64,000 nt of DNA, from positions 1 to 64,000 of the forward strand of contig JALFVE010000022.1 in assembly GCA_022787085.1 (NCBI GenBank), written 5' to 3'. The stretch is from Oscillospiraceae bacterium. Its GTDB lineage: Bacteria; Bacillota; Clostridia; Oscillospirales; Ruminococcaceae. A model generated the notes under the pieces. The model searched no databases. It worked only from the letters and a program-made list of their open reading frames with translations, and was not told where the DNA came from. Positions 27,996-35,174 of this stretch are shown in pieces. A program made the position numbers and the translations under genes. The first letter of the stretch is position 1. Every line of letters begins with the position of its first letter.

Positions 27996-28026
27996 TGCTT
28001 CCTAAAAAAAATATGAAAGAGGTAAA

Positions 28027-28818
28027 ATGTATATGGACTTTATTATCAAAAAATTTGTGAACGAATATCTCGGAACAGAGACATTCCCTGTTCAGCTGTA
28101 TCACGGAACCGACAGAAACGTGCTGGAAATGACTGAAAGCGAACGGCTGAAAAAGCGCACAGCGTGTATGAATTTCATTGCAGCATTAAAGGATAAGGGT
28201 GTAATTTCCCTTGAAAACGTTATTCAACTGTTAAAAAAAGTAAAGAACAATGACGAAGAGGCTGCTTTAAAAATGGCGTCTCTGATTTCAAATGATTCCA
28301 CCAATTATGAATACAGAGATCTGTATGTGACTCAGAGCGTATATAAAGCAAAGAACTATGCGGAAAATGCATTCCCTCTCGGTGAGATAGGCAGCCTCAG
28401 CACCATTTTATTCGGGCTGTTTAAACGTGAATACGGCATGGATTATATAAACTCTCTGATAAGCAGTGAGGACATTGAGCTGATAACCGAATTATGCTCA
28501 CCCGAAAATAAACCGAGGCCTGTTATTTTAAGATATACGGGACCCATAGATGCAATAATTGAACGAGAAAACGGCGTAGAACTAGATTTTGTTTCTGAAA
28601 TGGAGGAAAACGCAGAATTATGCGAAAATATTAAAATCCTGCTTGACCAAATATACGGTTCTATGGCTCAGGCAAGCTACAGACTGCGTGACGGACTTGT
28701 GTTCAGCGAAGTATTTGAAGAAACGGATTTTGAAGCTGAAAAAAGAAAAAGTGAAGAGAATACAGAAAAGGTCAAAGCCGCTTTTGAGAAATATTCTAAT
28801 GAACACGCTCAGAAATGA
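28027..28818 (+). CDS. Unknown protein with ADP-ribosyltransferase-like motifs, inserted in the arg operon
   Basis: 263 residues (ATG 28027; a second ATG at 28033 is equally possible). Motifs in ART order: QLYHGTDRNVLEM near residue 24 (H-G-T strand) and DLYVTQSVYKAKNYAENAFP near residue 99 (Y-x-T/S-x4-A-x2-YA), as in DUF3990/ART-like folds; a late acidic FSEVFEE could supply the Glu. The C-terminus is charged and helical. The gene is visibly more AT-rich than argB and argD around it, suggesting acquisition. No substrate can be inferred; the fold call is tentative and it could be a non-catalytic relative. Confidence 0.6.
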   Translation: MYMDFIIKKFVNEYLGTETFPVQLYHGTDRNVLEMTESERLKKRTACMNFIAALKDKGVISLENVIQLLKKVKNNDEEAALKMASLISNDSTNYEYRDLYVTQSVYKAKNYAENAFPLGEIGSLSTILFGLFKREYGMDYINSLISSEDIELITELCSPENKPRPVILRYTGPIDAIIERENGVELDFVSEMEENAELCENIKILLDQIYGSMAQASYRLRDGLVFSEVFEETDFEAEKRKSEENTEKVKAAFEKYSNEHAQK

Positions 28819-28872
28819 TAAGTATTGTCCGAAAGGGGCATAACCATTACACACAGCAGGGAGCTGATAAAA

Positions 28873-30042
28873 ATGTCAACCATAGAAAAATTCAACGAGC
28901 ACGTTATGCAGACCTACGGCAGGCTGCCCATCGTCCTTGAAAAGGGAAACGGTCGTGAAGCCATTGACGAAAACGGCAGGGAATACATAGATTTCGGCAG
29001 CGGCATAGGCACAAATTCCCTCGGCTACTGCGACGAGAAATGGGCTGATGCCGTATGCGCACAGGCACGTTCCATTCAGCACACCTCAAACTATTTCTAT
29101 ACCAAGGTGCAGGCTGATTTTGCCGACCGTCTCTGCGGTATCACGGGCTATAAAAACGTATTCTTCGGCAACTCGGGAGCAGAGGCAAACGAGTGCGCCA
29201 TCAAGATTGCAAGGAAATATTCTTTCGACAAATACGGCAAGGGACGTCATACTATCGTCACCCTTGTGAACTCATTCCACGGCAGAACAATAGCGACCCT
29301 TTCCGCAACGGGTCAGGAGGTTTTTCACAATTATTTCTTCCCCTTTGTGGAAGGCTTCGTAAATGTCCCCGCCAATGACATTGAAGCACTGAAAAAGCTT
29401 ATCTCTGAGGATAAGACAATCTGTGCCGTAATGTTCGAGTTCGTTCAGGGCGAGGGCGGCGTTAATCCTCTTGACAAGGCTTTCGTGGAGGAGATTTTCA
29501 GGCTCTGCGGCGAAAATGATATCCTCACCATTGCGGACGAGGTCCAGACTGGCGTGGGCAGAACGGGAACCTTCCTTGCTTCCGAGCAGTATGGAGTAAA
29601 GCCCGATATCACATCTCTTGCAAAGGGCATTGCGGGAGGCGTGCCCATGGGTGCCTGCCTTGCGACCGAAAAATGCGCCGATGTTCTTGTTAAGGGAACC
29701 CACGGCTCCACCTTCGGCGGAAATCCCATTGCCTGCGCAGGTGCAAACGCTGTTCTCGACAGAGTTACCGAAAAGGGCTTCCTCGATGAGGTCAACAAAA
29801 AGGCTGATTATTTTAAGAAAAAGCTTTCGGAAATACCCGAGGTTGAGGGCGTTGACGGCTTAGGCTTAATGCTCGGCGTAAGGCTCAGAACAAAAAAAGC
29901 GGCGGATATCCTTACCGCAGCTGCCGAAAAGGGACTTCTCATTCTTACTGCCAAGGAAAAGCTCCGTTTCCTGCCCCCCCTCACAATCACCTATGAGGAA
30001 ATAGACAAGGGAATGGAAATTCTGAGTGAGCTGCTTGCATAA
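28873..30042 (+). CDS. argD: Acetylornithine aminotransferase
   Basis: 389 residues from ATG 28873, which follows GGGAG; an upstream in-frame TTG (28825) has no good RBS. Class III PLP aminotransferase converting N-acetylglutamate semialdehyde to N-acetylornithine. FGNSGAEANECAIKIARKY, the aspartate of TIADEVQTGVGRTG and the PLP lysine in SLAKGIAGGVPMGA are visible, then THGSTFGGNPIACA. Follows the ART-like gene by 54 bases. Confidence 0.95.
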   Translation: MSTIEKFNEHVMQTYGRLPIVLEKGNGREAIDENGREYIDFGSGIGTNSLGYCDEKWADAVCAQARSIQHTSNYFYTKVQADFADRLCGITGYKNVFFGNSGAEANECAIKIARKYSFDKYGKGRHTIVTLVNSFHGRTIATLSATGQEVFHNYFFPFVEGFVNVPANDIEALKKLISEDKTICAVMFEFVQGEGGVNPLDKAFVEEIFRLCGENDILTIADEVQTGVGRTGTFLASEQYGVKPDITSLAKGIAGGVPMGACLATEKCADVLVKGTHGSTFGGNPIACAGANAVLDRVTEKGFLDEVNKKADYFKKKLSEIPEVEGVDGLGLMLGVRLRTKKAADILTAAAEKGLLILTAKEKLRFLPPLTITYEEIDKGMEILSELLA

Positions 30043-30123
30043 TTCTAACAGAATTTTAATCTGCGGCTGATATGATATTTAATCTTCTGACAGTATAATA
30101 TCGCTCATAAAGGGGTGATATGT

Positions 30124-30213
30124 ATGCGCAAACTGTCCGGATTTTCCATATGGGATATAATAGGAGATATCATTGAAGCCGCCGTTCAAATAATTATAGA
30201 GTTAATAAGTTAA
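30124..30213 (+). CDS. Possible 29-residue amphipathic peptide upstream of argF
   Basis: ATG 30124 with AGGGGTG seven bases upstream, 29 codons, TAA at 30211. The sequence begins MRKLSGFSIWDIIGDI and ends in a hydrophobic helix (AAVQIIIELIS), giving an amphipathic helix with acidic and aromatic face residues. It ends 19 bases before argF. A TATAAT at 30094-30099 upstream lacks a good -35. It could be a small membrane-active peptide, a leader peptide, or chance. Confidence 0.42.
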   Translation: MRKLSGFSIWDIIGDIIEAAVQIIIELIS

Positions 30214-30232
30214 CAAACGGAGGTAAACAACC

Positions 30233-31141
30233 ATGAAGCACCTGCTCAAAATGTCCGATCTTTCAAATGCTGATATTATTGATATCTTAAACCTTGCAGA
30301 CCAGCTCAAATATGAGCTCAAGCACAACATCCCCCACCGCCACCTTGAGGGCAAGACTCTGGGAATGATATTCCAGAAGTCCTCCACCCGTACACGAGTT
30401 TCCTTTGAGACAGGTATGTACCAGCTTGGCGGAAATGCACTGTTCCTGTCCTCACGGGATCTCCAGATAGGCAGGGGCGAGCCTGTTCAGGACACCGCCC
30501 GTGTGCTTTCCCGCTACCTTGACGGCATAATGATACGCACCTTTGAGCAGAAGGAGGTCGAGGATCTCTCCAAGTTCGGAAATATCCCCATTATTAACGG
30601 TCTTACCGATTACTGCCATCCCTGTCAGGTGCTTGCCGATCTTATGACCGTCCGTGAGTACAAGGGTCAGTTTGACGGACTGAAAATGTGCTACATAGGC
30701 GATGGAAACAACATGGCTAATTCCCTTATTGTCGGCGGTCTTACCGTTGGAATGGAGGTAGCAGTTGCCTGCCCCGAGGGCTATCACCCCGACAAGACCG
30801 TTCTCGACTTCGCAAAGAATTACGAGGGCAAGTTCACCCTTACCGATAAGCCTGTTGAGGCTGCCGCAAATGCAGATGTTCTCTTCACAGACGTATGGGC
30901 TTCTATGGGTCAGGAGGGCGAGGCTGAGATCCGCCGCAAGGCATTCGCAGGCTATCAGATAAATGACGCTGTTATGGCTGCCGCTAAGCGTGACGCTATC
31001 GTTCAGCACTGTCTGCCCGCTCACCGTGAGGAGGAGATCACCGCTAAGGTATTTGAGGAGCACGCTGAGGAGATCTTCGATGAAGCTGAGAACCGTCTCC
31101 ACGCTCAGAAGGCTGTTATGGTCAAGCTGATGAAGTCATAA
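30233..31141 (+). CDS. argF: Ornithine carbamoyltransferase
   Basis: 302 residues. Makes citrulline from ornithine and carbamoyl phosphate. Carbamoyl phosphate motif SSTRTRVSFE near residue 46, HPCQVLADLMT in the middle, and the ornithine loop HCLPAHREEE near residue 263. RBS ACGGAGGTAAACAACC. Last arg gene; a strong terminator follows. Anabolic role is assumed from context; no arcA/arcC seen here. Confidence 0.97.
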   Translation: MKHLLKMSDLSNADIIDILNLADQLKYELKHNIPHRHLEGKTLGMIFQKSSTRTRVSFETGMYQLGGNALFLSSRDLQIGRGEPVQDTARVLSRYLDGIMIRTFEQKEVEDLSKFGNIPIINGLTDYCHPCQVLADLMTVREYKGQFDGLKMCYIGDGNNMANSLIVGGLTVGMEVAVACPEGYHPDKTVLDFAKNYEGKFTLTDKPVEAAANADVLFTDVWASMGQEGEAEIRRKAFAGYQINDAVMAAAKRDAIVQHCLPAHREEEITAKVFEEHAEEIFDEAENRLHAQKAVMVKLMKS

Positions 31142-31212
31142 TTTTCCATGCATTTAATATCTATGCTGTCCTGTTTTTAAGGGCGCAGAAAAATTATTCA
31201 TCAAAATATCTC

Positions 31213-31246
31213 AGCCGCTTCCGAAGCTGTTCGGAAGCGGCTTTTT
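31213..31246 (+). terminator. Terminator after argF
   Basis: 12-13-bp stem (31214-31225 with 31230-31241), 4-base loop GCTG, then TTTTT. Confidence 0.92.
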
Positions 31247-31263
31247 CAATGATAAATAAATCA

Positions 31264-31292
31264 TTGACATTTGGAATGAAATGATATAAAAT
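31264..31292 (+). promoter_or_regulatory. Promoter of the secreted protein gene
   Basis: TTGACA (31264-31269), 17-bp spacer, TAAAAT (31287-31292). Confidence 0.78.
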
Positions 31293-31322
31293 ATAAATAT
31301 GGCTAACCCGAAAGGAAAGAGA

Positions 31323-32150
31323 ATGATGAAAAAAATCCTGAAAGCCCTGTTCACCGCGGTAGTTACAATGCTTGCGGCAGCGGCTCTCACAATAACCGCC
31401 TGCGCCGAGGACTATGTTTTTGAAATAACCGAGCCTTCGCAGACAAACGGCGAATGGGACCTTGCGTTTATTTACGAGACTGCCAATGCCGGAAATTTCC
31501 CCGATAATTTTGACGCCGCATGGATGACTCCCGAATCCGAGGTCATTGTGGAATACATCTGCGAGGGGAAATGCTCAAAAGCCCCTCTGGAGCTTATCTG
31601 GCAGACATGGAAGGGTCCCGTCGAGCCCGATCCCGACGTAAAGAAAAACTGGAACAAGGTCTCCCCCTATGAATACAGCGAGACTTCCGCAAAATTCTCC
31701 TTTGCGGACATTGCAAAGGCATACGGTACGGACAATTTCTCCACAGTTTATGCGATAAACATAGGCGACAGGGGCGTTAAGCTCACCGTGACGGGTATCA
31801 CCGTTACAAACTGCAATATCCCGGGCACTGCTGTAACAAGCGAAACCGAGACGCAGTACGAAGCGGAGACCGAAGCCGAGACGGAGACAGAGGCTGAACC
31901 TGAAACGGAAGCCGAAACAGAAGCGCAGACAGAAAAACCGACGGAAACCAAACCTGCAAAGGAAACCTCCGCTCCCGCAGTGACCACATCAGCCGAAGCG
32001 GAGACTTCGATAAGCGAAAGCGAGCCTGCAAAGGACGGAGGCGGCGCAGCGGCTGTCATAATCGTGATAATTATCTTTGTTATCATGGCGGCTGTAATGG
32101 CATCGGCTTATTTTTCCAAAAAGAAGAAGAGAAAAAACAGATATTACTGA
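31323..32150 (+). CDS. Secreted/anchored protein with beta-rich domain and Glu/Thr linker
   Basis: 275 residues from ATG 31323 (GAAAGGAAAGAG upstream; the earlier ATG at 31299 precedes that RBS). Signal peptide about 1-27, a ~145-residue beta-rich domain (VFEITEPSQTNGEWDLAFIY ... TVTGITVTNC) similar in style to the second domain of the protein at 60033, then a Glu/Thr/Ala-rich linker (TETETEAEPETEAETEAQTE), one membrane helix (AVIIVIIIFVIMAAVMASAY) and a KKKKRKNR tail. It lacks the TGN motif of the 58-62 kb family. A carbohydrate-binding role is conceivable but unproven. Confidence 0.82.
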   Translation: MMKKILKALFTAVVTMLAAAALTITACAEDYVFEITEPSQTNGEWDLAFIYETANAGNFPDNFDAAWMTPESEVIVEYICEGKCSKAPLELIWQTWKGPVEPDPDVKKNWNKVSPYEYSETSAKFSFADIAKAYGTDNFSTVYAINIGDRGVKLTVTGITVTNCNIPGTAVTSETETQYEAETEAETETEAEPETEAETEAQTEKPTETKPAKETSAPAVTTSAEAETSISESEPAKDGGGAAAVIIVIIIFVIMAAVMASAYFSKKKKRKNRYY

Positions 32151-32155
32151 TATGG

Positions 32156-32195
32156 AAGACTGTCCCATCCAAGGCGGAGACAGTCTTTCTTTATT
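32156..32195 (+). terminator. Terminator after the secreted protein gene
   Basis: AAGACTGTC (32156-32164) pairs with GACAGTCTT (32179-32187), followed by TCTTTATT. Confidence 0.75.
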
Positions 32196-32208
32196 ACTTT
32201 GCAAATGG

Positions 32209-32237
32209 TTGAAAAATTCATAAAATTGCGGTATAAT
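32209..32237 (+). promoter_or_regulatory. Promoter of the 178-residue membrane protein gene
   Basis: TTGAAA (32209-32214), 17-bp spacer, TATAAT (32232-32237). Confidence 0.82.
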
Positions 32238-32279
32238 ACTCAAATGGGGCAAAATTGACCGAAAGGACGTAAACGAAAT

Positions 32280-32816
32280 ATGAATAATGATTTTTATACC
32301 GAATGTCTTGTAAGCAAAGCACCCTCAGGAGGAGATACCGTCAAAAAGCTGCTGATAGGTCTCGGAACAGCTATACTGTCGGCGGCAGCCTTCTGGTTTA
32401 TCTTTTTTCCCATAAGCCTATTTATCATCGTGGGCATTTTCTACGGTGCATATTACCTTATGACGGGAGTTGACGCCGAGTATGAATATATCCTCACCAA
32501 CGGCGACTTAGACATCGACAAGATAATCGGCAAGAGAAAGAGAAAACGCCTTGTAAGCGCCTCCATCGACAGCTTCACCGCCTTCGGCAAATTAAGCGAG
32601 GCAGGAGATTTCAGCGGTACTACCGTGCTTGCGTCAAGCGGCTCGGGAGAAGATTATTATGCGGATTTCGTCCATAAGACCGAGGGTAATGTCCGTATAA
32701 TCTTCACGCCCAATGAAAGGATCCTCGATGGTATGGAGCTTTTCCTTCCCCGTCAGCTGAGGATAGATTTTAAAAAGAAAAGAGTACGCCTTACAAAGGA
32801 AAACGAGGCGGAATAA
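32280..32816 (+). CDS. Conserved membrane protein, unknown function
   Basis: 178 residues. A short N-terminal segment (NDFYTECLVSKAPSG), two membrane helices near 22-58, then a cytoplasmic domain of ~110 residues (YILTNGDLDIDKIIGKRKRK ... VRIIFTPNERILDGM) that reads like a small PH-like or YcxB-like domain. RBS GAAAGGACG. Single-gene unit between its own promoter and terminator. I do not recognise a function. Confidence 0.83.
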   Translation: MNNDFYTECLVSKAPSGGDTVKKLLIGLGTAILSAAAFWFIFFPISLFIIVGIFYGAYYLMTGVDAEYEYILTNGDLDIDKIIGKRKRKRLVSASIDSFTAFGKLSEAGDFSGTTVLASSGSGEDYYADFVHKTEGNVRIIFTPNERILDGMELFLPRQLRIDFKKKRVRLTKENEAE

Positions 32817-32820
32817 TCTA

Positions 32821-32856
32821 AAAAGCCTCTCCGCTGCGGCGGGGAGGCTTTTTTGT
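32821..32856 (+). terminator. Terminator after the 178-residue membrane protein gene
   Basis: 14-bp stem 32821-32834 with 32839-32852 (one G-U), TGCG loop, T run. Confidence 0.92.
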
Positions 32857-32898
32857 TGAAAATTTTTTCTCTGCCTTATAAAAAAATTTTAAAAAATA

Positions 32899-32927
32899 TT
32901 GAAATTGCCGTTAATGTATGATATAAT
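32899..32927 (+). promoter_or_regulatory. Promoter of the tandem hybrid kinase unit
   Basis: TTGAAA (32899-32904), 17-bp spacer, TATAAT (32922-32927). Confidence 0.82.
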
Positions 32928-32993
32928 ATAAACACATAAACATTTGCTTGTCTTTTTTGTGCAAAACATCTATAAGAACAGGAGAGAATCCTT

Positions 32994-35171
32994 GTGATTT
33001 CATCAATTTGGAAAAAATTCTGCAATACTATGCTGAATGAAAACTTCGATATCCAGCATAGACTGCTTAATATTCTGCTCTCAATATCCTTGGTGCTGGG
33101 TCTTGTTTCTACCGCTGTTACAATGCTTTTTTTCTTTAACAGCATAGGAAATCTTTTTTCCCTGCTGCTTGTGTTCCTCGCAGCAGTGACCCTCCTGATA
33201 TCCGTCAAAAAAAATAATCCTCATCTGGCAGTCATTATTATTGTTGCTGTAGGTGACTTGATGCTGCTCCCTGCCATGTACATCACCAACGGCGGTATGA
33301 AAAGCGGTGTCCAGCTCTGGTTTGTTCTGGGGCTTATTGTGCCTCTTGTAGCTCTCAAGGGCAACAAATTGATATTACCATTTATTTCGGGAATTATTTC
33401 GGCTGTTTCCTGCATGGTGCTGGAGCTGTGCCGCCCCGACCTTATTATTCATCCCTCAAATCCCGCTGCGGAATCGGCAAAGCTCATAAGCTCATTCGTA
33501 TTTTTCGGAATTATCATCGGCTGTATGTTTGTTTATCAGGCTTTTTCCTACGAGGAGCAGAGCAAGCTCCTTATTGAGCGGGACGAGGAGCTCGTCAAGG
33601 CTATGAAGGCCGCTCAGAGCGCCAATAACGCTAAAAGCAGCTTCCTTGCTCATATGTCCCATGAGATAAGAACTCCCATCAACGCCATTCTCGGTATGGA
33701 CGAAATGATAATCAGAGAAAGCACCGACAAGGATGTCACCGCTTATGCCATGAATATCCGCAGCGCAGGAAATTCTCTGCTCACCATCATTAACGATATC
33801 CTTGACTTTTCCAAGATCGAATCGGACAAAATGGATATCTATACCGCTCCCTACGACCTTTCCATCCTGCTGAGGGATTGCTATAATCTCGTATTTATGC
33901 GAGCGGCGGACAAGGATCTGAAATTCTCCTTCGAGGTGGATAAGGATACTCCCAAAAAGCTTATCGGTGATGAATTCCGAATAAGACAGGTGGTCACAAA
34001 TCTCCTGACCAATGCGGTGAAATATACTCCCAAAGGCTCTGTTACCATGTCTGTGGGCTTTGAAGGGCAGGAGGACGGCAGCATTATGCTTATCTTTGCC
34101 GTCAGGGATACCGGCATGGGCATTTCTGACGAGGACAAGGGCAAGCTTTTTGACTCCTTCAGAAGAATAAATTCCGCTCAGACTCATAAAATAGAGGGAA
34201 CAGGTCTGGGTCTTGCCATCGCAAAAAGGCTCATTGACCTGATGAACGGCACTATCCTTGTGGAGAGCGAATACGGCAAAGGCTCGGTATTCACCGTCCG
34301 TATCCCTCAGAAGACCGAGGACAAGGCTGTTATCGGCAGCTTTACCCCCCAAAGCCCTGTCCTTCCCGAGAAAAAATACAGAGAGCGCTTCCATGCCCCC
34401 GACGCTAAGATCCTCATCGTGGACGATGTGAAGATAAACGTGGAGGTCATTCAGGAGCTTATCAAAAAGACCCTTATCTGCTCGGATGCGGCTTACAGCG
34501 GCGAAAAATGCATTGAGCTTGCCGCTAAGGAAAAATATGATATCATCTTTATGGATCACCTTATGCCCGATATGGACGGCGAGGAGACACTGAACATTAT
34601 CCGCAGCGCCAAGGACGGTCCCAACAGGAATGTCCCCGTTATCGCCCTCACCGCCAACGCTATGGCGGGGGCAAAGGAGAAATACATATCCATGGGCTTT
34701 TCGGATTATCTCTCCAAGCCTGTCAAGGGAAGCGAGCTTGAGGATATGCTGCTCAGATTCCTTCCCGCAGAAAAGGTCGTCCCTTACGGCGAAAACGATC
34801 CTGTCCGCTACAGCAAAAACGATATCTTCGGTCTGGAATTTCTCAATACAAGAGCGGGAATTTCCTTCTGCTGCGGAGATATATCCTTCTACAAGGAGGT
34901 CCTCAAAAGCTTTGCCGAAAGCGACCTGCCCGACAGACTTTGCAAATACTACTCTGCCCGTGACTGGAATAATTACAGCGTTTGCGTACACAGCATTATG
35001 GGAACCTCTCTCAGCGTGGGAGCCGAAGAGCTTTCCGCCAAGGCATCCGCCATCATAAATGCCCTCAAGAACGATAATCTTTCCTTTGTCAAGGAGCATC
35101 ACAGGAGCTTCGCTGACAGCTGCAACAAGCTCAGAGACAGGCTTGCGGATTATTTTGGGGAGGAGGCGTAA
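32994..35171 (+). CDS. Hybrid sensor histidine kinase, TM-HisKA-HATPase-REC-HPt
   Basis: 725 residues, GTG start with GGAG 9 bases upstream. Five or six membrane helices in residues 22-185 (MASE-like sensor), HisKA with His223 in SFLAHMSHEIRTPIN, HATPase_c with NLLTNAVKYT, DTGMG and GTGLGL, a receiver with Asp521 in IIFMDHLMPDMDG and Lys in YLSKPVKG, and a C-terminal HPt domain with His666 in VCVHSIMGTSLS. All relay residues are present. There is no DNA-binding or enzyme output, so the phosphoryl group must leave to a separate receiver. The next gene is a paralogue starting 3 bases after the stop. Confidence 0.93.
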   Translation: MISSIWKKFCNTMLNENFDIQHRLLNILLSISLVLGLVSTAVTMLFFFNSIGNLFSLLLVFLAAVTLLISVKKNNPHLAVIIIVAVGDLMLLPAMYITNGGMKSGVQLWFVLGLIVPLVALKGNKLILPFISGIISAVSCMVLELCRPDLIIHPSNPAAESAKLISSFVFFGIIIGCMFVYQAFSYEEQSKLLIERDEELVKAMKAAQSANNAKSSFLAHMSHEIRTPINAILGMDEMIIRESTDKDVTAYAMNIRSAGNSLLTIINDILDFSKIESDKMDIYTAPYDLSILLRDCYNLVFMRAADKDLKFSFEVDKDTPKKLIGDEFRIRQVVTNLLTNAVKYTPKGSVTMSVGFEGQEDGSIMLIFAVRDTGMGISDEDKGKLFDSFRRINSAQTHKIEGTGLGLAIAKRLIDLMNGTILVESEYGKGSVFTVRIPQKTEDKAVIGSFTPQSPVLPEKKYRERFHAPDAKILIVDDVKINVEVIQELIKKTLICSDAAYSGEKCIELAAKEKYDIIFMDHLMPDMDGEETLNIIRSAKDGPNRNVPVIALTANAMAGAKEKYISMGFSDYLSKPVKGSELEDMLLRFLPAEKVVPYGENDPVRYSKNDIFGLEFLNTRAGISFCCGDISFYKEVLKSFAESDLPDRLCKYYSARDWNNYSVCVHSIMGTSLSVGAEELSAKASAIINALKNDNLSFVKEHHRSFADSCNKLRDRLADYFGEEA

Positions 35172-35174
35172 GCT

